A program made the translations under genes and the position numbers. Positions 45,453 to 53,374 of a stretch of 64,000 bases of DNA are shown piece after piece (position 1 is the stretch's first letter; each line of letters opens with the position of its first letter). The stretch comes from Sphingorhabdus sp. GTDB lineage: Bacteria; Pseudomonadota; Alphaproteobacteria; Sphingomonadales; Sphingomonadaceae. The stretch covers positions 243,837-307,836 of the forward strand of contig JANQNO010000006.1 in assembly GCA_028279555.1 (NCBI GenBank). Direction: 5' to 3'. Under the pieces are notes generated by a model, which saw only the letters and a list, made by a program, of their open reading frames with translations, was not told the DNA's origin and searched no databases.

Positions 45453-45905
45453 ATGCAGCGCAGCGGAATTGACAGACGATCGACGGTCGGGGTCTGGGTA
45501 GGTAATCTGCCCGGACCGCTGGCCATACTGGGCCGCTTTTCGATCACGCGCTATCTGATCGCCAGCATTGTGAGCCTGGCCTTCGACGTCGCCTTGTTCA
45601 TGGTGCTTGTTGCGCTGGCGATGGCTCCGGCCTGGGCATCGGCGGCAGGCTACTCGGCCGGCATCATTGTACATTGGCTGATTTCGTCCAGCTTTGTCTT
45701 TCCCGGCAAGGCGCGTGAGGGCGCGGCTTTGCAAATGCAGCGGCTGGGCTTTGTCGGCACTGCATTGCTCGGTCTCGGGATCACGGTCGGCATGGTCGGC
45801 TGGCTCACCGGTATGGGCGTCATTCCGGTGGTGGCCAAAGGTGCGGCTGTCTTTGTGAGTTTCTTCGCTGTATATGCTGCGCGCAAATATGGCGTCTTCC
45901 GCTAA
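45453..45905 (+). CDS. GtrA family membrane protein
   Basis: 150 residues with four membrane helices (about 30-135). GtrA features: FSITRYLIASIVSLAFDVAL, AGYSAGIIVHWLISSSFVF and the C-terminal FFAVYAARKYGVFR. GtrA proteins are believed to flip undecaprenyl-phosphate-linked sugars across the inner membrane. Five bases after the flavoprotein stop and 41 before the first GT-C protein. Confidence 0.85.
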   Translation: MQRSGIDRRSTVGVWVGNLPGPLAILGRFSITRYLIASIVSLAFDVALFMVLVALAMAPAWASAAGYSAGIIVHWLISSSFVFPGKAREGAALQMQRLGFVGTALLGLGITVGMVGWLTGMGVIPVVAKGAAVFVSFFAVYAARKYGVFR

Positions 45906-45946
45906 TCTGCGGTAACGCAAAGCATGGCCATCAGGGTGGTACAGCC

Positions 45947-47773
45947 ATGATCCGGAAGTTTCTCGCCGAAGAATATTTCGAAAGATCGCTTTTTTTCTTC
46001 TGGCTGACAGGAGCCCTTCTGCTTCTCGCGGCCAGCTGGTCCAACATTCTTTCCTGGCGGATGGGCGATGCAGATGACTATTTACGGCTGGTTCAGGTAC
46101 GCGATCTGGTTGCAGGTCAGGGCTGGTGGGATGTCACCCAATATAGAATGAACCTGCCCGACGGCGGCCCGATGCATTGGTCGCGGCTGGTAGATATCCC
46201 GCTCGCTCTTGCCATCCTGTTGCTTTCACCGCTGCTCGGCCAGCCGCTTGCAGAACAGGTTGCATCGGCCACAGTCCCGCTTCTCACCTACGGAACTGCA
46301 ATCTATTTTTTGGCCCAGGCGGCACGGCGATTGTTCGATCACAAGGTGGCGTTGCTGGCCGCTGCCGCCACATTCGCACTGCTCCCACTTATCAATCAGC
46401 TTTTGCCCATGCGGATTGACCATCATGGCTGGCAACTTGTGGCTTTCTCGATTTGTCTTTGGGCTTTGCTTGAGCCAGCGCGTTCCACCAAGAGTGCGAT
46501 CATAATCGGGCTTTCGCTCGCCGCCTGGACCGAGATATCAGTCGAAGCACTGCCCTATGTCGCGGCCTTTATGGGCTTGCTCTGCCTTCGCTGGCTGGCG
46601 GCCCCCGCCAAAGCCACTAAACTCGCACAGTTCCCAACCGCCATGCTGTCGCTCGCAATATCCGGCTTTATCATGTTGGCGGCAATGGAAGGGCCAAAAT
46701 TCACCGTCAATTTCTGCGACTCATTTTCATTGTTTCATGCGCTGAGCTTTGCAGCGGCGGCAGCGATAGTTACTATCGGAGCCCTGGCCGCAGGCCGCTT
46801 CGATGGGCCGATGAAGCTGGCTTTCAAACTCGCGTTTTGCATGGTTGCCGGTGTTTCCGGAATCGGGGTGGTCCTGTTTGCAGCACCACAATGCGCTGGC
46901 GATGCCTTTGGCAATCTCGATCCGCTGGTCCGGCAATATTGGTATAATTTTGTTCCCGAAGGGATGCCGCTTTGGCAGGTGCAACCGCAGTTCGCCGCCC
47001 AGCCATTGGCGGCAATGGCGATTTTCACGATCGGCATCGTCTGGTTTCTTGCAAAGTCAAAAACGCAAGCGTTGAGCGTCCGCATCGAAATCGTGTTGCT
47101 CTATCTTGCATGCCTCATTGTCGGGTTGCTGGTGCAGCGGGCCGCCATATATGCGCTTGCAATTGGCGTCATAATAGCCAGCGCGCTCGCCATAGAGATT
47201 TTCCGCGCCAGTGATCAAAAGGAAGCATTTGTCCCGCGCATTGCGATGAAGCTATTGGCCTGCGCGTTGCTGGTACCCAGCATATTGGGGCAATATGCCT
47301 ATGATTCCTTCAAAGCATCTGCCGCCGCCAGCGATTTGCAAAATAATGCGCAGGAAGAAAATTTCCGCGAGCTTGCCAAGGAATGCCACTCTCACGAGAC
47401 GATTGGCAAACTCAACTCACTCCCAAAGGCGCGTCTGATGTTGGGGCTGGATGTAAGCCCAAGCATGCTGCTTCTCACCCATCACACTGTCGTGGCAACA
47501 GGCCATCACAGGAATCAGGCTGCGATGAAAGATGTGATACAGGCCTTCACCCTTCCGCCCGGCGACGCCCTTCCCATTTTCAGGCAGCGCAAGATCGAGT
47601 ATCTTCTGATCTGCCCGGGCAGTTTCGAACTTTACCGCTATGAAAAAACGGCTCCCGGTGGATTGCTCGCGAGCCTTCGCGCAGGAGATAGCCCCGACTG
47701 GCTGAGCCGTCAGACTGATATTGGCCCCTACAAGATTTGGCGTTTTGTTGGTGATAGCAGCAATGCCCGATAG
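45947..47773 (+). CDS. GT-C-like polytopic membrane protein, copy 1
   Basis: 608 residues; about 11-12 membrane helices to about 430, then a soluble C-terminal domain. The first periplasmic loop has an acidic motif (DADDYLRLVQVRD, 41-53) and PMHWSR (75-80); MRIDHHGW is at 155-162; LDPLVRQYWY near 325; HHRNQAAM in the tail. This layout fits GT-C glycosyltransferases that use polyprenyl-phosphate sugars, with the loop Asp as catalytic base, but I cannot name a family. AGGGTGG precedes the ATG. The next gene is a paralog whose start overlaps this stop. Confidence 0.65.
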   Translation: MIRKFLAEEYFERSLFFFWLTGALLLLAASWSNILSWRMGDADDYLRLVQVRDLVAGQGWWDVTQYRMNLPDGGPMHWSRLVDIPLALAILLLSPLLGQPLAEQVASATVPLLTYGTAIYFLAQAARRLFDHKVALLAAAATFALLPLINQLLPMRIDHHGWQLVAFSICLWALLEPARSTKSAIIIGLSLAAWTEISVEALPYVAAFMGLLCLRWLAAPAKATKLAQFPTAMLSLAISGFIMLAAMEGPKFTVNFCDSFSLFHALSFAAAAAIVTIGALAAGRFDGPMKLAFKLAFCMVAGVSGIGVVLFAAPQCAGDAFGNLDPLVRQYWYNFVPEGMPLWQVQPQFAAQPLAAMAIFTIGIVWFLAKSKTQALSVRIEIVLLYLACLIVGLLVQRAAIYALAIGVIIASALAIEIFRASDQKEAFVPRIAMKLLACALLVPSILGQYAYDSFKASAAASDLQNNAQEENFRELAKECHSHETIGKLNSLPKARLMLGLDVSPSMLLLTHHTVVATGHHRNQAAMKDVIQAFTLPPGDALPIFRQRKIEYLLICPGSFELYRYEKTAPGGLLASLRAGDSPDWLSRQTDIGPYKIWRFVGDSSNAR

Positions 47774-49529
47774 CAAGGCCGCCTCTGCCCGGCATCTGCT
47801 GCTCATCTGGTTCGCCGCCTGCCTGATCCTCCTGGTGGCTTCCTGGCAGCAGATCACAACGCTTTCCGGCTGGGATCCCGACGACCAGTTAAGGCTGGTG
47901 CAACTCCGCGATTTTCTCGCCGGGCAGGGGTGGTTCGACAATAGTCAGCATCGCCTCAATACGCCTTTCGGTTCGCCCATGCACTGGTCACGCATGATCG
48001 AATTGCCGCTCGCCGGCCTCATCCTCATTCTTTCACCGTTGTTCGGGCAGACCATAGCAGAGATGATAGCGGCAAGCCTTGTGCCGCTGCTGTTAATCGG
48101 GGCATCGGGCTGGTTTTTAGGCGGTATAGCCCACCGGATCGGAGGCGCTTCGGCGGCTCCTATCGCGATGCTGCTATGCGTCATCACGCCGACCTTGCTG
48201 GCCCAGTTCATGCCGATGCGGATCGATCATCATGGTTGGCAGATCATGCTGGCCTGTTTGGCGCTCTGGACGTTATTTCGCAAACCGAACCGCACATCTG
48301 GGCTTGTGCTGGGTGGCTCGCTCGCGCTTTGGCTGCATATCAGCCTGGAAGGCGCGCCGCTCGCCGCCGCGTTTTTCATTTGGCTTGGTCTGCAATGGCT
48401 TGCAGACGGCGGAAAAGCGCAGCGCCTCACATCCACTCTGGTGAGTTTTTCCCTGCTTTCGGCAATCCTGTTTTTGACAACACAGCGGCTAGGATTAGCT
48501 GCGCCCGACTATTGTGACAGCATCTCGCCAGCGCATCTCAAGGCCATCTTTGCAGCATCGGCCATTATGATCGGTGGATCGGTCTGGTCGCCGCAAAGCT
48601 GGCCGCTGCGCCTTGCTTTCATCCTCGCTGCGGGGAGCGCGGCTTTGGCTATAGTATATATATCCGTCCCCCAATGTGCTGGCGGCGCTTTTCAGCAGCT
48701 CGACCCTCTGGTTCGCCAATATTGGTATGCCGGGGTTACCGAAGGATTGCCGGTCTGGAAGCAGGGGAACTGGGCCGCGATAGGCTGGATCGTCCCGGCT
48801 GCCGCAGGCTTGATCGGGCTGGTCCTGCTATACAGGACATTGCCGGCCGATAAGGACGCCAAGGCGCAACTGGCCTTTTTCCAGGCTACGTCATTCCTGA
48901 TTGCGCTGCTGGTTTTTCGAGCCTCTGCCGTAGCTTGCGCATTTGCCATACCGCTTCTGGCCAGCTGGCTCGCACGGCTTCTCGAAAGTTATCGTAGCGC
49001 AGCAGGCGCTGGACAAAAAATGCGCGCCGCGGCCACCATGTTTACGATTGTGATGGCAGGGCCGCTCTGGATGCATGCGGTCAATGCGCTACCGGGTCAA
49101 AATGAAACAGGTAAGAAAAGCCAAATCGCGCAGGCCGACAAGGCCAGCCGCATATGCCAGTCGGTTTCGTCGGTCGAAGCGCTGGCTGCGCTGCCGAAAG
49201 GACGCATCGTCGCAAGCTTCGATATGGGGCCCGCGATATTGCTGACCACAGGGCACAGCATTCTTGCCAGCAGTCACCATCGCAACAATGAAGGGATGCG
49301 CGACCAGATTGCCCTGTTCCGCTCGCCGCCTGCAGAAGCGCGGCGGATTATCGAGAACCGCGGAATCACCCATATCGCCGTCTGCCCGGGCGAGGCGGAA
49401 CTCAAGCAGTATGAGCTGCGTGATGCCGGTGGACTATGGGCAGAAATGAATTCAGGCAATGTTCCGGCATGGCTCAAGCCTATGCCCGATATGGGTAAGG
49501 GAATCCAAGTGTGGCGTGTATTGCGCTGA
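47763..49529 (+). CDS. GT-C-like polytopic membrane protein, copy 2 (paralog)
   Basis: 588 residues from ATG 47763, 11 bases inside the end of copy 1. Same architecture and motifs: DPDDQLRLVQLRD (38-50), PMHWSR (72-77), MRIDHHGW (152-159), LDPLVRQYWY and HHRNNEGM in the C-terminal domain. Clearly a tandem duplicate, diverged along most of its length. Likely an envelope glycosyltransferase acting outside the inner membrane, possibly with a different donor or acceptor from copy 1. Confidence 0.65.
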   Translation: MPDSKAASARHLLLIWFAACLILLVASWQQITTLSGWDPDDQLRLVQLRDFLAGQGWFDNSQHRLNTPFGSPMHWSRMIELPLAGLILILSPLFGQTIAEMIAASLVPLLLIGASGWFLGGIAHRIGGASAAPIAMLLCVITPTLLAQFMPMRIDHHGWQIMLACLALWTLFRKPNRTSGLVLGGSLALWLHISLEGAPLAAAFFIWLGLQWLADGGKAQRLTSTLVSFSLLSAILFLTTQRLGLAAPDYCDSISPAHLKAIFAASAIMIGGSVWSPQSWPLRLAFILAAGSAALAIVYISVPQCAGGAFQQLDPLVRQYWYAGVTEGLPVWKQGNWAAIGWIVPAAAGLIGLVLLYRTLPADKDAKAQLAFFQATSFLIALLVFRASAVACAFAIPLLASWLARLLESYRSAAGAGQKMRAAATMFTIVMAGPLWMHAVNALPGQNETGKKSQIAQADKASRICQSVSSVEALAALPKGRIVASFDMGPAILLTTGHSILASSHHRNNEGMRDQIALFRSPPAEARRIIENRGITHIAVCPGEAELKQYELRDAGGLWAEMNSGNVPAWLKPMPDMGKGIQVWRVLR

Positions 49530-49540
49530 CTGCAGCAGCG

Positions 49541-50302
49541 TCAAAAATACAGAAAATCGCGCTCGAAGCTTTTGAGATGTGCACCGCTATCGGCAAAGAT
49601 GATCTGGCCGGTAACATCTTCGGCCTGCGCCAGATAATGCACCGCATGCGCCACGCTGTCAGGTTTCGGCAGACGGCCCAGCGGCATCATTGCATTGAGC
49701 CTGGAACGCTGGCCGGCGCGATAGTCTTCGGTCTCTATCACCAGCCCAGGGGCGACGCCGTTTACGCGGGCACGGCCCTGAAATGCAGATGCCATCGATC
49801 GCACCGATGCCGCCAGCGCCTGCTTTGAGAGCGTATAACTAAGTTGATCGCCATGGGGATTGACGATGCGCTGGTCGAGAATATGAACAATGCTAGGACG
49901 CTTATCCTCGCCTGCCGCATTGACGAGTGCTTTTGACAGCAGCAGCGGCGCAAAGAGATTCAGCTGGAAATGATCCTCCAGCGTTGCGCCGTCCATCGCC
50001 GCCCAATCATCCTGCCCGAATTTCGCGGCATTGTTGACAAGCAGGTCTGGTGCTCGTCCGAAATGGTCGGCGACGGCCGAAATGAGAACCCCTGCATTTT
50101 CTGGCTGCGAAAGATCTGCCGGAAAGCACCGCCATTCGGCATTCTGTTCCTTCAATATGCCTGCCAGCTCGCCGTCAGGCGTCGTGTCCGAATGACCGCT
50201 CAGCGCCAGCGCATAGCCCTGCCTTGAGAGATACCCGGCAATCACAGCGCCTAGGCGGCGCATCCCGCCGGTCACAAGGGCAAGCGGCGCGGCGCGGCTC
50301 AT
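49541..50302 (-). CDS. SDR oxidoreductase, pteridine reductase-like (FolM type)
   Basis: 253 residues. Rossmann motif LVTGGMRRLGAVIAGYL: the TGxxRRxG form is typical of pteridine reductases. Also LVNNAAKFG, the YTLSK catalytic Tyr-Lys pair, and RVNGVAPG. Position directly after folB (four-base overlap, ATGA) supports dihydrofolate/dihydromonapterin reduction. Last gene of the thrC operon on this strand. Confidence 0.8.
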   Translation of the reverse strand: MSRAAPLALVTGGMRRLGAVIAGYLSRQGYALALSGHSDTTPDGELAGILKEQNAEWRCFPADLSQPENAGVLISAVADHFGRAPDLLVNNAAKFGQDDWAAMDGATLEDHFQLNLFAPLLLSKALVNAAGEDKRPSIVHILDQRIVNPHGDQLSYTLSKQALAASVRSMASAFQGRARVNGVAPGLVIETEDYRAGQRSRLNAMMPLGRLPKPDSVAHAVHYLAQAEDVTGQIIFADSGAHLKSFERDFLYF

Positions 50303-50667
50303 TTTCTGCTGCGCTCCATGGTGATCCCGATCGCCTCACCGCCCTCGGATATCGCCAGTTTGACGATCTTGACGCGCACATGGCTGACCCGATTGTCGCC
50401 TGAAAACAGCCGATCGATGATGTGATCGGCCACTGCTTCGATTAGCGTGAAATGCACGCCTTGCGGCAGGTCGGTCACGGCCTCTTTCAAATCCATATAG
50501 TTTTTGGACGTGGAAAGCGGCGCGTCCGGCGCATAATGTTCTGCCATGTCCAGCGTGGCATGGACGGAAATGCGCAGCGGCTGCGGCAAATGCGTTTCGC
50601 GGCTGTAGATGCCGGTAAGCACATCGACTTCCAGATCATCGATTTCGAGGGTCAGCCTGTCCGTCAT
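50299..50667 (-). CDS. folB: Dihydroneopterin aldolase-like protein
   Basis: 122 residues from ATG 50667 (AGGTGAAAG upstream). FolB fold: EIDDLEVDVLTGIYSRETHL, RISVHATLDM, YMDLKEAVTDL, TLIEAVADHIIDRLFSG and VRVKIVKLAI. Cleaves dihydroneopterin in folate synthesis. The usual catalytic Glu fits IYSRETH and the second site LIEAVAD. Coupled to the SDR downstream. Confidence 0.85.
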   Translation of the reverse strand: MTDRLTLEIDDLEVDVLTGIYSRETHLPQPLRISVHATLDMAEHYAPDAPLSTSKNYMDLKEAVTDLPQGVHFTLIEAVADHIIDRLFSGDNRVSHVRVKIVKLAISEGGEAIGITMERSRK

Positions 50668-50681
50668 CCCGTCGCTTTCAC

Positions 50682-51569
50682 CTATTCCCGCGACCAGCGG
50701 GCGAAAATCGCCGTGGGCAATAGCCACCCGCGCGCTTCTTCGCGAACCGCAAGCTCGCCAATTTCAACCCGCCCGCCTTTGGACGCAAAATGCGATTGCA
50801 TCAACCCGCCCAGCGCCAGCGCCGACATGCGCACGGCATAAACCGTCAGAAACACAAAGCGTGATTTGTCGTCGATAAGCTGCGCAACATTCGCCATCAG
50901 GGGCGGCAGGCCTTCTTCCAGTTGCCATCTTCCTCCGTCGGGCCCGCGGCCGAATTTGGGCGGGTCGAGCAATATGCCGTCATAGCGCCTGCCGCGGCGA
51001 ACTTCGCGCGCTGCAAATTTGGCGGCATCTTCGACGATCCAGCGAATGGGCCGGTCTTCCATGCCGGAGGCCCGCGCATTCTCCCGTGCCTGAGCCACCG
51101 ACTTTTTCGATGCATCGACATGCACCATCGAAACGCCAGCCGCCGAAAGCGCCAATGTTCCAACGCCGGTATAGCCAAACAGATTCATCGCCTGCGGTTC
51201 TCCGATCCCGTCAATCTTGCTCCGCATCCAGCGCCATACCGGGTCCATATCAGGGAAATAGCCGAGATGCCGAAAGGGTGTACAGCTGGCGGTGAAAGAC
51301 ACTTCTCCATTCCACCGCATCGGCCAGCCTTCGCCTGGCACCGGGCGATATTGATGCCACCGGCCGCCGCCATCGGCATCCGAGGCAGGCACAAATTCGG
51401 CATCGGCATCCCATTCATCCCGTGCTGGCTGCCACATGGCCTGGGGCTCCGGCCGGATGAATGTCCTGTCCCCATAGCGTTCGTATTTTCGCCCGCCGCC
51501 GCTGTCGAGCAACGTGAAATCCTCGCGCGGCTCGCTCACCATTGTGACGAATTCAGGCAAAGATGCCAT
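50682..51569 (-). CDS. Class I SAM-dependent methyltransferase (RlmI-like)
   Basis: 295 residues. N-terminal substrate domain (1-115) and a SAM domain: MNLFGYTGVGTLALSAAGV (motif I), VHVDASKKSVAQARENA, and motif IV ILLDPPKFGRGPDGG, the hallmark of the RlmI/RlmL rRNA cytosine methyltransferase group (PF10672). Target RNA unknown. Its start shares one base with the thrC stop (TGATG). Confidence 0.8.
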   Translation of the reverse strand: MASLPEFVTMVSEPREDFTLLDSGGGRKYERYGDRTFIRPEPQAMWQPARDEWDADAEFVPASDADGGGRWHQYRPVPGEGWPMRWNGEVSFTASCTPFRHLGYFPDMDPVWRWMRSKIDGIGEPQAMNLFGYTGVGTLALSAAGVSMVHVDASKKSVAQARENARASGMEDRPIRWIVEDAAKFAAREVRRGRRYDGILLDPPKFGRGPDGGRWQLEEGLPPLMANVAQLIDDKSRFVFLTVYAVRMSALALGGLMQSHFASKGGRVEIGELAVREEARGWLLPTAIFARWSRE

Positions 51570-52960
51570 CAGGGCGCAGCGGTGCTCAGGATATGGTCGC
51601 GAATGGCTGCATATTCGCCAGGCAGGCTTTCAAACCGTTCCTTCCGGTCGAACAGATTGCCAACCCGGGCAGGCAATGTCGGCCTCACACCTGTGGCTTG
51701 TTCCACAGCGTCGCGAAATTTGGACGGGTGCGCTGTGGCGAGCGACACGACCGGAATGTCGGCGGGTGTCTCCGCGTGCAAGGCAGCATGCAGAGCAACC
51801 GAGGTATGCGGGTCGATCACCTCGCCGCAATGTTCATAAGCCCAGCGCATGGCACCTGCCATTTCATCGGCATCGGTGCGCATGCTGGAAAAGAAGGCAG
51901 CCTTTTTCCTGAGATCGGAAGAGAGCACCATTTTGCCCATCTGTTCGAACCATTTCATGCGGGCAGCGGTGGTCGAGCCATCGCGGCCCTCGAGATCGAA
52001 AAGCAGCCGCTCAAAATTGCTCGAAACCTGAATATCCATCGATGGCGCATCGGTCGGCGTCACCTCAGTCAACGAATAGTCACCGCGCGACAGCGCGCGG
52101 TGCAAAATATCATTAACATTGGTCGCAACGATCAGACGCTCTATCGGCAGCCCCATTCGCGCAGCGACATAGCCGGCAAACACATCCCCGAAATTTCCCG
52201 TGGGCACCGAAAAAGCCACTGGGCGTTCCGGCGCACCCAGGCGAAGCCCCGCCCAGAAATAATAGACTACCTGCGCCATCAGCCGCGCCCAGTTGATCGA
52301 ATTGACCGCCGACAGATTGAGCTTTGCGGTGACATCGGCATCGCCGAACATCGCTTTGACAAAGGCCTGCGCTTCGTCGAAGCTTCCGTCGATCGCTATG
52401 TTATGGACATTGGGTGCCAGGATGGTCGTCATCTGCCGCCGCTGCACTTCCGAAATCCGCCCCTTGGGGTGAAGCATGAAAATTTCGATTTTTTCCCGTC
52501 CCGCAACTGCATCGATGGCTGCAGAGCCGGTATCCCCAGACGTTGCGCCAATGATTGTCAGATTCTCTTCCGAACCGGTCAGGAATCGTTCAAACAGCTG
52601 CCCCAATAGCTGCAGCGCCACATCCTTGAATGCCAGTGTGGGGCCGTGAAACAGTTCGAGCAGCCAATGCTGCTCATTAAGCTGCACCAGAGGCGTCACC
52701 GCATCATGGCTGAAATTGGAATAGGCAGCGGTACAAAGATCGCGAAGCTCGTCTTCGGTCAGCGAACCGCCAACGAAAGGAAGCATCACCTTTGCAGCCA
52801 AATCGACATAGGAAAGATGGCGCATCGCCGCGATATCATCGGCGGCAAATTGCGGCCATTTTTGCGGAACATAGAGCCCGCCATCGCTCGCCAGGCCGGC
52901 CAGCGTTACGCCGGCAAAATCAAGATTGCTCGCATTGCCCCGAGTGCTGATATATTGCAT
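51569..52960 (-). CDS. thrC: Threonine synthase
   Basis: 463 residues from ATG 52960. N-terminal MQYISTRGNA and DGGLYVP; PLP lysine in GPTLAFKDVALQLLGQ; phosphate loop GATSGDTGSAAIDAVAG; SVPTGNFGDVFAGYVA. The fungal/proteobacterial long form. Converts O-phosphohomoserine to threonine. First gene of a four-gene minus-strand operon joined by overlaps. Confidence 0.95.
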   Translation of the reverse strand: MQYISTRGNASNLDFAGVTLAGLASDGGLYVPQKWPQFAADDIAAMRHLSYVDLAAKVMLPFVGGSLTEDELRDLCTAAYSNFSHDAVTPLVQLNEQHWLLELFHGPTLAFKDVALQLLGQLFERFLTGSEENLTIIGATSGDTGSAAIDAVAGREKIEIFMLHPKGRISEVQRRQMTTILAPNVHNIAIDGSFDEAQAFVKAMFGDADVTAKLNLSAVNSINWARLMAQVVYYFWAGLRLGAPERPVAFSVPTGNFGDVFAGYVAARMGLPIERLIVATNVNDILHRALSRGDYSLTEVTPTDAPSMDIQVSSNFERLLFDLEGRDGSTTAARMKWFEQMGKMVLSSDLRKKAAFFSSMRTDADEMAGAMRWAYEHCGEVIDPHTSVALHAALHAETPADIPVVSLATAHPSKFRDAVEQATGVRPTLPARVGNLFDRKERFESLPGEYAAIRDHILSTAAP

Positions 52961-53028
52961 CACCCGCCGCTGTTAGCGGCGCGTGGCAGCCGCGGCAAGG
53001 CGTTAGGGCTCTGAGCCTAAAAGCCTGC

Positions 53029-53268
53029 TCAGTCCTGCTTGGGTGCGCGGCGTCTCCGGCCCAATGCGATCCCTGCGGCGGCAGCACCGAAAATCAGCAG
53101 CATCGACGGTGCCGGAATGTCAGTCGAACCGCCCGATGACGAAGATGAAGAGCTGCTCGAAGACGATCCGCCTGAAGACGATGATTTGGGCGGCTTGCTA
53201 AAGGCAAGCGCAGCAGGAACCATTGCAAGGGAGACCACGACAGCTGTGGCTTTGGCCAGTTTCATCAT
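53029..53268 (-). CDS. Small Ser-rich protein with PEP-CTERM-like sorting tail
   Basis: 79 residues: signal peptide (1-22, MMKLAKATAVVVSLAMVPAA), a Ser/Gly-only linker (29-48), then IPAP (51-54), a hydrophobic helix (55-70) and RRRR (71-74). That tripartite tail is the layout of PEP-CTERM substrates cleaved by exosortase, with the motif reading P-A-P instead of P-E-P. AGGAGG precedes the ATG. There is almost no domain to export, so it may be a surface or biofilm polymer component. No exosortase gene is in the window. Confidence 0.75.
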   Translation of the reverse strand: MMKLAKATAVVVSLAMVPAALAFSKPPKSSSSGGSSSSSSSSSSSGGSTDIPAPSMLLIFGAAAAGIALGRRRRAPKQD

Positions 53269-53374
53269 AAAATCCTCCTTCTATGTCGCGAAACTTCAGG
53301 AGGTTTTACATTTTACGGGCATTCAAATCTTGGGCAAATCGCGTCCCATTATCGGACGTCCCGCTGTGAAACAG

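Noticed and set aside
51563..52609. 348-codon plus-strand frame opposite thrC
   Set aside because: Shadow of thrC, which has the PLP lysine and normal length.
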